From Vitis vinifera (taxonomy: Eukaryota > Streptophyta > Magnoliopsida > Vitales > Vitaceae): 64,000 nt of DNA. The position numbers and the translations under genes were made by a program. The stretch spans positions 8,628,501-8,692,500 of the forward strand of contig NC_081810.1 of assembly GCF_030704535.1 (NCBI RefSeq). Direction: 5' to 3'. Below, piece by piece: positions 13,401 through 23,405 of the stretch (positions are counted from its first letter, which is position 1; each line of letters starts with the position of its first letter). The notes below the pieces were generated by a model. It saw only the letters and a program-made list of their open reading frames with translations, made no database searches and was not told the origin of the DNA.

Positions 13401-16400
13401 TCTCGCACCAGGGAGTGAGATCTCTCATTTTCCTTCCAGCCCCTTTTCCATTTTTCAGCTTTCTCTTCTTTAATGCACTAGTTCAAACTTTCCAAGAAAA
13501 TCCCTAGGCTCGCTGGTCCCAACCGTACCCAGGAAGAGATCCCTCTCTTTCTTTCCACAATAATAGCTTGAGGTCTTCCATTTCTCTCCTCTACTTTGAT
13601 CTCAAACACCTTCAACTCCACTCCGATGCTACACTCCTTCCGTCTCCTCCGATTCTCCGCTCTATTTTCTCTCTCTTCGCAATCGCTCTCTCGCTCACTC
13701 TCTCTCATTTTCTTACATTCATATTCGTGATGGTCTTTACCCTCCATATTAACAATAAGATATATTGATCAAATTATTTTTGTGCAGGGCCGACCAACAA
13801 AGCAGATAGCAAGTAACGCACATAGTCACTTGCTGAAAGTGCACAGAAAGTAGGGGATAGATGAACATGGCAGAATCTGAGAATTAATTTTGCTTGTGTG
13901 CCATCCCAACAAGCAAATCAGTTGGCTGCTTGTTTTCCTGATTCGTTTGTTTTTTTAACAAACAAAATAGAACAAAAGATCTTTGTCCTGCCTTTCAAGA
14001 AACAAAATGATGATCATTCTGCCTTCTTTGTAACAAATGAACAAATTAATGGCAAGCATTATATATGTTTTAACTCTTCAAATTTATACATATGACTATT
14101 GTACATCCTAGTATAAAATTTGCACATCTTTGCTAACCAACTTCCACTAAAGAAAAGGCGTTCTTTTGCATTATGTGACAGAAGTCACAGAACATCAAGT
14201 TTCTTATGTTATGTTGGATTGAATTATGAAAAGTTTTATGTACTTCTGAACAAATTTTCTTAATACTGTTAAAGCATGACATAATCATGTACTCGTCTGC
14301 AAATAAATTTTGTGCCATAAATAAATAAGTTCTGATATAGTGTCAGAGTATACAAAGAAGAAAGTAGATTTCAATTCATGCTTTAACCAGGTTGGTTGCC
14401 TCTTTGAAGAGACTTTATACCTCAATTGTCAAGTCAACAATCAATAATAGATAACATCTTTGAATTATGGCCCATATAGCAGATTATGTATGACAGTTTG
14501 AATTGATAATTAGTGATCCATAAAAGAAGACAACAAGGTCATATGCTGCCTCCTTCTAAATGCCACAATATTGTAGCCGTTTATTTCGAAACAGATAAAA
14601 AATGCAACCGAACAACAAAAGGCTGGGTCCTATCTGCATACTCACAAGCTCCTCCCAAGAATCTTTAACTTCCTCTTTGGCATAAGCAAAGCCATATCCA
14701 GGCAAATCAACTAAAGAGAGCTTAGATCCAAGCTTGAAGAAATTAATGGTCTGCAGATGAATCATTAGTGGTTACCATGCAAATCTCACAAGATCCAGAA
14801 GGTACAACTTTAGGAAAGTTATTGAACCTGAGTAAGCCCAGGCTTGTCTGACGTTCGCACAACGCCCCATTGTCTGGTAAGTGCATTTAGCATTGATGAT
14901 TTCCCAACATTTGACCTTCCTGACAGGGCAAATTAAGTTCAACAACTTTCCACCATTTTCTCATTTCTCAAAAAGCATTAAGCTATTAAAAAACTCATGG
15001 ATACAAAAAACACTAGAGTTGAGCCTGCAGAATCTAATAAATGAGCAAGCAGACAGCATAACACGATCTACTGGGGAGATATATGATAATTGTCCAACAC
15101 TGTGAGGGATCTGCAGTACCCACAAAGAAGACCCCACTTCCTAACAATTCTTGTACAAAAAAGACTAACTAGTATACTAAAGCTTTTTAATGTCGTCAAA
15201 TTGTCCAAATTGAAGAAAAGGATTTGCCTAGGCCATGTATTGAGCAGTATTTATGATGGAGTCATAAACAGTAAACCAAAACAGAAGGACAAAATGGAAA
15301 GCAAAACAAAAACAGAAGTAGACAAAGAAGAAGAATTGAACAAAATTAATGATGCAAATGACCAAGAGTAATCATTGAAATCCATACCAGCAAATGCAAT
15401 CTCTGGAAGGTCAGGGGGAGGAAATGAAGAAGAAACATTTGCAGCAGCAAAAAATGTCAATTTATTCCTAAATATCTGTGTAAGACAGTTAGCACCAGTA
15501 TTAGTTATAAATAAACAACAGAAGAGCCAGCGGTTCTTAGTAAATATGAAATTGTGTATGTTCAATGCTGAAGATAGCATGTTTATACGTCCATTTTTTA
15601 TTCCAGTTATATTTTTTAGTTAGGGGACCATGAAGGGAGAATTACATGGCTAAAATTCATCTTATGAAAACATTTTATGCAAACATGACTCAATAGGTGA
15701 GAACCAGAAGACAGTTCCCAGTCCATTAGAATACTACCATGGGTCTGACCTTGATGGTATTGCTAGTTCTATCTCTTTCCACGTTCACTGATTGTAAATT
15801 GAGAATTAAATTAGCAAACAAGTTCATATAATGACACAATGAACGAGTGTGTTGTCTCCCACTATGGATAGGAACTTTATAATGATAATTACAATTCAAA
15901 GGCACCCTCAAGGGTAGGGACTATTGAGCTCAAGAGTAGAATTTACAGAATATCTTATGCTTTCTTGTGATAATCACTGGTCACCTATTATAAGCATCCA
16001 ACAAATTTTAGTTTCTCAATAAATAAATTGGTAGACTTATATTGAGAAAGAAATATTCAACACTAATAAAACATAACATGCTTCCCAACATGAATATAAA
16101 CTTACAGATTCTTCAATCCGCTCTCTTTCTGAACTTGTAGAAAAGGGGATATTATCCAAAGGAGCAGAAAGCTCAGTGTTGTAGCCCGACCTTCGTAACT
16201 CAATCAATCGTCTACGACCCAACAGCTATGAATAAGATTACTGATGAATGAGAATCATACAACAGGGAAAGAAAATTTAAATTATAATAGTAATGATACC
16301 AATGACAATAATAACAATGATGGTGAGGGGAATGATGTGAACAGATAATATGTAAATCAAATGCCAAAAGTGCTTCCTAAGTTAAATTACATTATCTTCC

Positions 16401-17489
16401 ACGAACGCAAGGATAGAGGGGCTAGGTTGTATTGCGCGGAACTGTGCATTTTTTGACATTGTAATATTCTTCTCCAAATCTTCGTCCTTCTCCTTGATAC
16501 TCTCTGCAAAGAAAATGTGTAAAAAAAAAAAGATAAAAATAATAATAAATAAAAACAATTGATGAAATAATAATAAATAAAGACAATTGATGAAACAACT
16601 GACCATTAGTAACTATGCCATCATCTAGCCGCTTATTCGTGATATCGTATGGATCTATCCGAATTACTCGCTTTTTTTTCTTTGGTCGATTGTCTGCTGC
16701 AACAGAATTGTCATCCAAGCTTTTTTTATCTTTAACTGTTCTCTTAGTTGGCTTCACAAGAGATACATCTGGGTGTTTGTTTTGACCCCGATACAAGTGT
16801 GTACTTGGGTTAGATTTGCTTTTGGCATGTTTCTTCAGTGAACCATCTCCATGCCCATCTAGTTTAAGAGATTCCATTTTATCAACAGTCTTTGCCTTGA
16901 TTCTCAATTTACCATTGGATAATTTTGCACTTACCTTAGTGTCCTTAGGTCTGCGAGAAGGACGCTTAGATTCAACTGTAGCATCCTCCACTTTGCTTCT
17001 AAGCCTAACCGGGCGAACAGATTTAGAGCTACTTTTGTTGTCATCAGACTCATCTTCACCCGAGCTTCTTCCTCCTTTCAAAGATCTTTTCCTATTAGAT
17101 AGCCCACCAGCATTGGCTCTTCCTTCCATGGTTCCTTTTCGTTTCTCCCAGGATAAAGTCTTCCCATTAGGTATCCCTACATTTTTGTGGAATGTTCCCT
17201 CATTGACGCCTGTATCTTGGTCAGCATATATTCTCTTTCTTTTCCGGTCAGAATTCACCGATTTAAACCTATTCTTATCATCAATCTCCACCTGGTGCCT
17301 CTCCTTACCACCATTCACTCTCTTGCTAAATCTCCCAGCACTAGAAGTCCTTTGAACCTCTTTATTTCCTTGAAAAACCTTTCTCCTACTATCTAGGGTT
17401 TTAACATCATCCTTGGAATTCTTTGATCTTTTAATAGCAAGCTTGAGTTTCTTATTGATCTTATCCCTTGAGCCTGTTTCTGCAGACAT
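1419..17489 (-). CDS. EngB/YihA-type GTPase with a long basic N-terminal extension
   Basis: The protein is a TRAFAC-class GTPase of the EngB/YsxC/YihA family, which acts in ribosome assembly in bacteria and organelles. I assembled ten coding exons: 17489-16604, 16503-16391, 16225-16106, 15475-15388, 14919-14828, 14750-14646, 7722-7613, 1801-1714, 1624-1589 and 1502-1419. All junctions are GT/AG and phases match, giving 573 residues. The GTPase motifs are GRSNVGKSS (about 403-411), DLPGYG (448-453), TKTD (515-518) and SSKSG (550-554). The first 330 residues are Lys/Arg/Ser-rich with KKKKR at about 270-274. They resemble a nuclear-type tail more than a transit peptide. The start [10 protein letters not shown] is the first Met of the open exon. 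The domain matches the Arabidopsis At5g58370 type. Introns between exons 6-7 and 7-8 hold an L1 and a copia element. Three TGGGCY motifs lie upstream. Confidence 0.88.
2017..2331 (+). repeat. 5' LTR of the copia element
   Basis: It matches the 3' LTR from about 2031 to 2331 with some eight substitutions and one single-base gap. The outer 14 or so bases do not match the start of the 3' LTR, so the exact left boundary is inferred from LTR length. The LTR contains imperfect internal repeats of a TGTCCACACTT-type unit. Confidence 0.85.
2332..2343 (+). other. Primer-binding site for initiator tRNA-Met
   Basis: TGGTATCAGAGC directly follows the 5' LTR and is the complement of the 3' end of plant initiator tRNA-Met. 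This is the usual primer site of plant copia elements. Confidence 0.9.
6679..6686 (+). other. Polypurine tract of the copia element
   Basis: AGGGGGGT lies just before the TGTC that opens the 3' LTR, where plus-strand priming takes place in this family. Confidence 0.8.
6687..7002 (+). repeat. 3' LTR of the copia element
   Basis: This 316-bp LTR begins TGTC and ends GACA, the expected short inverted ends. It is nearly identical to the 5' LTR. A TATATA stretch near 6950 may be its promoter, inferred from position. Confidence 0.9.
7003..7612. other. Remainder of EngB-like intron 7, no feature seen
   Basis: AT-rich intron sequence between the copia 3' LTR and exon 7 of the EngB-like gene. It has A-rich runs near 7050-7130 and 7460-7490. 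I see no further gene or element in it. Confidence 0.6.
7762..7777. repeat. Target-site duplication, left copy
   Basis: TAACAATAAGATATAT lies directly beside the LINE 3' end and matches 13750-13765 exactly. It is 40-55 bases from the splice acceptor of EngB-like exon 7. Confidence 0.9.
7904..11568 (-). pseudogene. LINE ORF2, endonuclease and reverse transcriptase, interrupted
   Basis: ORF2 starts [15 protein letters not shown] at 11568, the usual start of plant L1 endonucleases. The APE domain (LCIQETK, GGDFN) spans about 11568-10900. The reverse transcriptase ([23 protein letters not shown]) spans about 10390-9060. The zf-RVT domain (about 8640-8060) is followed by a C-terminal tail ending at TAA 7904-7906. 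In-frame stops lie at 10918 (TAG), 10405 (TGA) and 8410 (TGA). A small pair of frameshifts near 9035-9060 gives a local TAA at 9034, and there is another break near 8685. A 24-base G run (sense strand) has grown inside the coding region near 8028-8051. Confidence 0.88.
8028..8051. repeat. 24-base C homopolymer inside LINE ORF2
   Basis: Twenty-four uninterrupted C residues on the plus strand, which are G in the element sense. They fall between the zf-RVT segment and the last conserved segment ([12 protein letters not shown]) of ORF2. Such a run is prone to length change by slippage and to sequencing error. Confidence 0.85.
11565..13747 (-). pseudogene. LINE ORF1, DUF4283-type RNA-binding protein, interrupted
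   Basis: The frame opens two bases inside the element 5' end ([13 protein letters not shown]) and runs about 725 codons to a TGA at 11565-11567. The middle part has the DUF4283-like pattern of plant L1 ORF1 proteins ([17 protein letters not shown], then [14 protein letters not shown]). The C-terminal part is a charged segment around [17 protein letters not shown]. Visible breaks are in-frame stops at 13478 (TAG), 12726 (TAG), 12450 (TGA) and 11922 (TGA), plus one frameshift near 12960. Its terminator overlaps the ORF2 start as ATGA. Confidence 0.8.
13750..13765. repeat. Target-site duplication, right copy
   Basis: TAACAATAAGATATAT lies directly beside the LINE 5' end. It is identical over 16 bp to the left copy, which fixes both element boundaries. 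Confidence 0.9.
13766..14645. other. EngB-like intron 6 sequence upstream of the LINE
   Basis: AT-rich intron between exon 6 and the right-hand target-site duplication. Short open frames here do not resemble proteins. I see no feature. Confidence 0.6.
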
Positions 17490-18139
17490 TCTTCAGTACG
17501 GTTCCAGAATCACAAACCCAAAAAGAAATAGCTGAAATATTCAAGACCCAATAAGTCATAAACCTCAGAACCCAACGTACAATGAATGAATAAAACCCAT
17601 ATACAAGAACAAAAATCAAAACTCGTTAATGAAGACCCAAGAAGAAACGCATTTCCATTTAGAAACAATCCTCTGTTTGGTTGATGAGAAAAAGTTGGAG
17701 GAAAGAAAAGAGATGAAAAGCTAAGATCTTTCCCCTGTCCAAACCCGGAGAAAACCCAAAAAAGCTCCAACCAATTTCACCAGCTATAGCTACTCGCCCA
17801 AGCAGGGCAGAGTTTTCTACACCTGACAAAACGTAAAACACACAACATAAGACTCAAAATTTTCGTTTTCCGTTCAAACCCTCCATTTTCCCAGCGACCA
17901 AATAGAGGATATAGAGGGAAATGCTAACTACAAAAAACAACAACAATAATAATAATAAAAGGAAAAAAAAAAAAACCCTAGAAATGGGTAATGATTAGAA
18001 CACCTTTTTGTTTTTTTTAGAGAAAATGCTTTGACTCCTCCATTCTCTAACGCCAACTCTTCCTCTCGTTTGCAGCTCTCTGCTCTCTGCGCTACTCACA
18101 ACTGATACAAAGCTGTTCGACTCTCGGAATGAGAACCTA

Positions 18140-18183
18140 TGGGCCCTTAACCAAAATGGGCCTGACTTGATCCGAAGTGGGCT
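18140..18183 (-). promoter_or_regulatory. Cluster of three site II (TGGGCY) motifs upstream of the EngB-like gene
   Basis: TGGGCC at 18140, TGGGCC at 18157 and TGGGCT at 18178 lie within 45 bases, about 650-700 bases upstream of the start codon. Clustered site II elements bind TCP factors and are typical of plant housekeeping and organelle-biogenesis genes. Assigning the cluster to the EngB-like gene is an inference from position. The 5' UTR is probably long or contains an intron. Confidence 0.5.
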
Positions 18184-21100
18184 TGTTTTGAAACCGATTT
18201 TGAAACACTTTTCTGAAAGAAAAAAAAAATGTTTTCTAAATCAAAAAACACTTTTGACATTTTTTTTTTTTCTTTTGTACTAAAACCAGTTTTTTGAAAA
18301 TTCGTTCAGAAAATAGAGAAATTTAGTAACAAAATTGATTTGTTTTCAAATAATTTTTTAGCCAGTTATGAGAAGCAATAGGAAATATACAAAATTAGTC
18401 AAAAACTTTTGTATCGTACATAAATACATCATATTTATATGAAAAATAAGTTAAGAAATGTATTTTTTATATACGAGCTTCCAAATAAAATTTTATTCCT
18501 GAAAATGACTTAGAACAATTTTTGGAAACAATTGAAAAACAACTCCTATCAACCTTTCTTACTTTTGATTTAGGTTTCCCTTTGGGTTTTTTGATAATTA
18601 GAATAAATACTTTTAAAAATAAATTTGAGGTAATTTTAGGTATTTTTTATATAATATTTTGAGAAACAATTGACATATAAAAAATACTTTGAAAACATGT
18701 GCATGTACCCAAGTATATAGTACCTTCAAAAGAATAGGCTAAAAAAAATATTTTTGATGTTTGAATTATCGATTAGAAGCTTGTTTTTAAAAAATAATTG
18801 AAAATTGTTTTTAAGAATGGTTTTTTTAGTACCGTTCTTAAAATTAATTTTCAATTGTTTTAAGAAACAAAATTTTATTTGAAAACTCTATGAAAATAAG
18901 ATAATTCAATTTAGATAATCACGGGGGGGTGAATTGGGTGTTAGAATTTTTTTGAAAATAATTCATTGCAAGCAAGATATAAAGATGAAACGAGTAAATA
19001 AAAAACAATAATAAGAGATTGAGAAAAAATTTGTAAACTTTTTTATAATGGTTCGACAATTTACTTACATCTACTTTCTTCAAACTCCTAATCAAGTAAA
19101 GGTTTCACTATCTTCAAAATTTAAACCATAGACCTTCAATACCTTCACTTAGATTCCAAGGTTTAAGTAACCAATCTACTTGAATAACATCTCTTATAAT
19201 GAGTACATGAAAGTGAATTCATAAACTCTAGTCCAGGGAGTAATTTAAGTAAAACAAGAAAAACTATGAAAGACTTGAAAGTACAAAGAGAATTTGCAAG
19301 TTTTTGAATTGAAAACTTTCAATGGGAACAAAGGGAGGTTTTTTCAACTGAATGCAGTTCGTATCTTCATAAAATACTCTAAAACACTTCAATTTATAGG
19401 TTCCTAGTTCAAAAATCCCAAAACTCTTAAAGAAAGCTTGACCGATTGAGCAACAAATTTGATCAAGTCACTAGCCATTGGGCATTTCATGCACTAGCAA
19501 GTACTTGTTAAGATTCAAACTCTCAACTAGTTGAGCAAGCGATTTGATTGCTCTAGTCTGTCTCAACCAATTGAGCATATGCTACCATATAGAAGAGAGC
19601 CTACAAAGTGCACCTTGATCATTTGAGTCAACTCAATTGATAGTACCGTAAAGTGCTCAAAAAACCTGATTTGAGATCTGGATCCTCCAACAATTTAAGT
19701 TCAATTTCTTCAAATCTTTTAAGACAAGTTCAGAAAAAAAAAATACGATGCAATATTTTAATAGAAAACAAGAAATCATCTAACTTTTTTATGAATTTTC
19801 ATCTCTTTAAGTTCAAAGATGGATGATTTTAAAACTTTAAGCGCATGAAAAGGCTTTGATCCAAGTGCACCAACAAGTAACATCCTTACAATAAGTCCTA
19901 AGTCACTTCAAATCTTCATGGCATCCCAAATCTTTACTTAATTGATCTTTTTGCATGATTGCTTGAGCTTTCTTTAAATTTTCATAAGTTAACCTAAAAA
20001 AATTAATTTGATTTGAACCATTGAGAACTTTAACATTGTTTTATGATCATTAAAACTCGATTAGAAAAACCATTGAATTAACAAATTCAAATATGAAAAA
20101 TAATTTTATGGATAATTTTTTTTATAAAAATATTGCACACTAATGCGTATATACAACAAGTTTTCAAAGTATTTTTTAATGTTTTCTGATGTTTTTTGAA
20201 ACACGGTAAAAATGGCCTTAAAACGGCTCAAGTTTGTTCTTAAAACCAACTAATTTTCAAAACAAATTCTCAACAAAACTATTTTTAATAAAATTTGTCC
20301 AACATGAACATTGTTTTTAGTTATGAAAAATAACCATTTCCAAACAAATTTTAGAACAATTTTTAACATGGTTTTATATTGATTTTAGGAACAAAATTCC
20401 GTTTTAAACCTCAATTTTTTTTCAACTTATTGTTCATCAAAGCAACAAATTTATTTTTAAAAAATCACCAAACAAATTCTTTAAAAAATAAAATTTTAAA
20501 ATCAACTAAAAAGCTTTGATAAGTGCGGAATGACTTTATGTGCATGTGACAAGAATAGTAGATGGTATTAAATAAAAATAAAAATAAAAGGCTTAAACAC
20601 ATTATTTGGATGGAAGCTTTGCACAATCCCCACAAAAAGTGGAACTATTAACTTCATTTGTCCAATCACTTCAAAAGAAAAAAAAAAATATTCTCTTGAA
20701 AGGGATCTTCTTCAAGAGCAAATGATTGGCCCAACCCTTTTTTTCTTCCTTCTTTTCTCCTATCTTGATTTAGTAAATGGCCATTGATCGAGAATCCAAT
20801 GTTCTTCTTTGAAAGGGATCTTATTATTATTAAAAAATAATGAGATAAAATAAAAAATAATTGAAAATAAATCATTATAAAATATATTTTAAAAAAATGT
20901 TTAAAAAATAATAATAATAAGTTAAATACGTTGAAACAAATCTTTATTTTAAAAAATATTAAAAAATCATTCTCAAAAATTATATTTTTAAAAACATTTT
21001 TATATGTCGTTTCTTAATTGATGATATATTTTCAATATGATAATAACTATTTGATTTCATAGAAGATTTACACTATCTACTCAGACGAATAATTTCATTT

Positions 21101-23405
21101 CATGTTCTCCCCTTTTTCTATTTTCTCTTCTTCCATTCATTCATTTTTTTTTTTTTTCACTTCAAATCGAGAAAAGGAGATAAGAAATCACTATCGGCAT
21201 GACCTCTTTTCCCTATTCATTTTTTGTCTATCCAATGAAGACTTGGAGGGAAAAATTGAAATGAGAGGGAACGCAAGTGGGTGGGTCATGGGTGAGATTG
21301 GAAGGAGACAAAAGAGGAGATTATAATTATTATGGGAGGAAGAAGACAAAGTGATTACTATTATTTCAAATTTTTTTCATTTAAAAAATACAAAAATAAT
21401 TAAATGTTTATTATTTTTTTAGAATAATAAGAGCCTATTTATTAACATTTTTTAGAATAAAAAAAATATTTGACAATTAAAAAATAGAAACAATTTTTTT
21501 TAAAAAAAAGAATATTTTTTATAAAAACATTTTACTTGTTTTCAATTATTTTTTTATAAATGTTTTAAAAAATGACAAGACAAATATGAAAAATGATTTT
21601 AAAAAAAAAAGTATCATGTATAATTTATTATTAAAATATAAAAAACACGTTAAACATATTTTTATTTTAAAAACATCATAAAACTATTTGTTAAAAATAA
21701 TTTTCAAAAACGTTATCAGACCCTAATTTTCTTGTGCTATGAAATACATCTTTGAAAGATCCAAGTGCTCTTACCATACATCAACATCCTCTCGCAAAAG
21801 ATAGGCGCACCATCCTTACAAAGGATCAGTACCGATATACCAAAGATGAAGAGTCTATGTCCAACCTAAGACACCACATATGGAGATATCAAGCAGCATT
21901 TTCTATGGCTTCTTTTCAAGTAGCCTCTCAAGCATTAATATGAAGATGGTCCAATTTCAATCATGATGTAACCACTAATCACTTACCATAAGATAAAGAT
22001 GAATGTATGATTTTGTGGGTGTGCATGCAATAAAGGGAATAAACTTTCAAAGATGTGGGTGGTGTGTGGGGATGATATGTTTGGTTGGAAAAAAATAAAA
22101 TTAAAGAGAAAATTAGAAAGTAATAAGAAAAACATTTTAAAAAATGAATTTAAATTTCACACATGATTTGAATTTTTTTAAATTTTTTTTTTTTTTTGTG
22201 CTAGTAATTTTTTGAAATCAAACATGGGGTCAATGGCATGCAGTGAGGGAATGGGTGAGGCATGAAACACATTTTTCATGGCAGGTTTGATCTTCAAATA
22301 TATTGGGATTGAGGAAGTTTTGTCTCATATCAGGAGTATGACATATTTATTATTTTTATTGTTACAAAATGATATATTCAACAAAGTTGGTGTTCTATTT
22401 GAAATATAGGTCGGTAGGTTTGAACCAAATATTCAATTTGAAAAGTAGGAAGACAATAAATGGGGGTAATTCTTAATTCTTTTAAATTATGTTTGGTTCC
22501 AAAAAAATAATTTGTTTTATATTTAATTTAGCATGAAAAATATTAAATGAATTAAACCTATATCTTTTAAAATTATTTTATTTTTATATAAAATATCTAT
22601 TTTTTTTATATTTCATTTAATCCATTATTTTTTATTTTATTTTCTCTCGGACAAAGAAGCCCTAGATTTGGGTCAAAATTTTTGAAATTCGTCTTTAATG
22701 GAGTAGTTTGGAGGTGTGCCAAACCTAGAAATCCATGTTATAAGATCATTCCAATATTGGAGAAATCCCATTTTTCATTCTACTCAGAATTTGGACAAGG
22801 GTTCCTCAACGGAGGTGATTGACAGCACCCTAAAGTCGATGGTGTGGCCATGAAATCCTTTCTAGATCATTCCCATATTTGAGCTACTCCTAAGTCTAAT
22901 CATTTCCCACTAATAAGTCCTATCATTAACCCAAAAGCCCAGCAGGATTACCCTACAAATTATAATCACCCATCCACCTTTCCTAATAAGTTAGGTCTGG
23001 TTTAAATACAAAAATACATATTTACCGAAATAAAATAATCCTAAATACACACATATTCAGTACAGCACAAGGTGAATGGGTTATGCACCCATTGATTATT
23101 TGATACAAAATCTGGAAACATGAAAATGGCAAACCAAACAAGAGAATTTAATTTGGATATCGGGGTGTCCAAAAAGGGAAAAACCCCAATATTTCTTTGT
23201 TCTCACTTGCTAAGTTTTGGTATATTTACAAATACAAATATAAAAATATATATATATTACACAGCTCTACGTACATTTTTATTATTAATGATATGTTAAA
23301 CAAGGAAACGAGAAGAGCCCAATGATGCCCTGGCCTTAGTTAGCTGGCTTTTCCCAGTGGTTTTTTTTTTTTTTTGAAGACTAAAAAAAGCGCTAACCAG
23401 AACAT
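18184..23405. other. AT-rich intergenic region between the EngB-like and CIPK genes
   Basis: About 5.2 kb of AT-rich DNA full of A and T runs and short degenerate repeats such as AAAAACATTTT. One LTR-like relic lies at about 18915-20085 and is listed separately. Small open frames at 20666-20875, 21102-21326 and 21752-21943 are low-complexity and have no recognisable domain. I see no gene. Confidence 0.6.
18915..20085 (-). repeat. Solo-LTR-like relic, LTR retrotransposon type
   Basis: Read on the minus strand, the block begins near TTTTAATGATCATAAAACAATG and ends near CCCAATTCACCCCCCC. Both marks are common in the LTRs of certain plant copia elements. The relic at about 42840-44035 has the same two end marks in the other orientation. 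No internal coding part is seen, so this is a broken, probably old solo LTR. Boundaries are approximate. Confidence 0.4.

Larger units (their letters stand above)
7778..13749 (-). mobile_element. Full-length L1-type LINE, inactive, sense to the host gene
   Basis: An element of about 5.97 kb lies in the intron between exons 6 and 7 of the EngB-like gene, in the same orientation as the gene. It begins at 13749 on the minus strand. It ends with the short tail GCTTATCAAAAAAA beside 7790, the same end seen in the L1 fragment near 41020. It carries ORF1 (DUF4283-type RNA-binding protein), then ORF2 (APE endonuclease, reverse transcriptase with FADD box, zf-RVT domain). Perfect 16-bp target-site duplications flank it. 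Both ORFs carry several stop codons, and frameshifts are also present, so it cannot be autonomous now. Perfect duplications with a complete 5' end suggest a not very old insertion. Confidence 0.93.

Noticed and set aside
16816-17355. 179-codon open frame antisense to EngB-like exon 1
   Set aside because: It is the reverse of a Lys/Ser-rich exon giving a Leu/Ser-rich artefact, and the sense exon fits the splice model.
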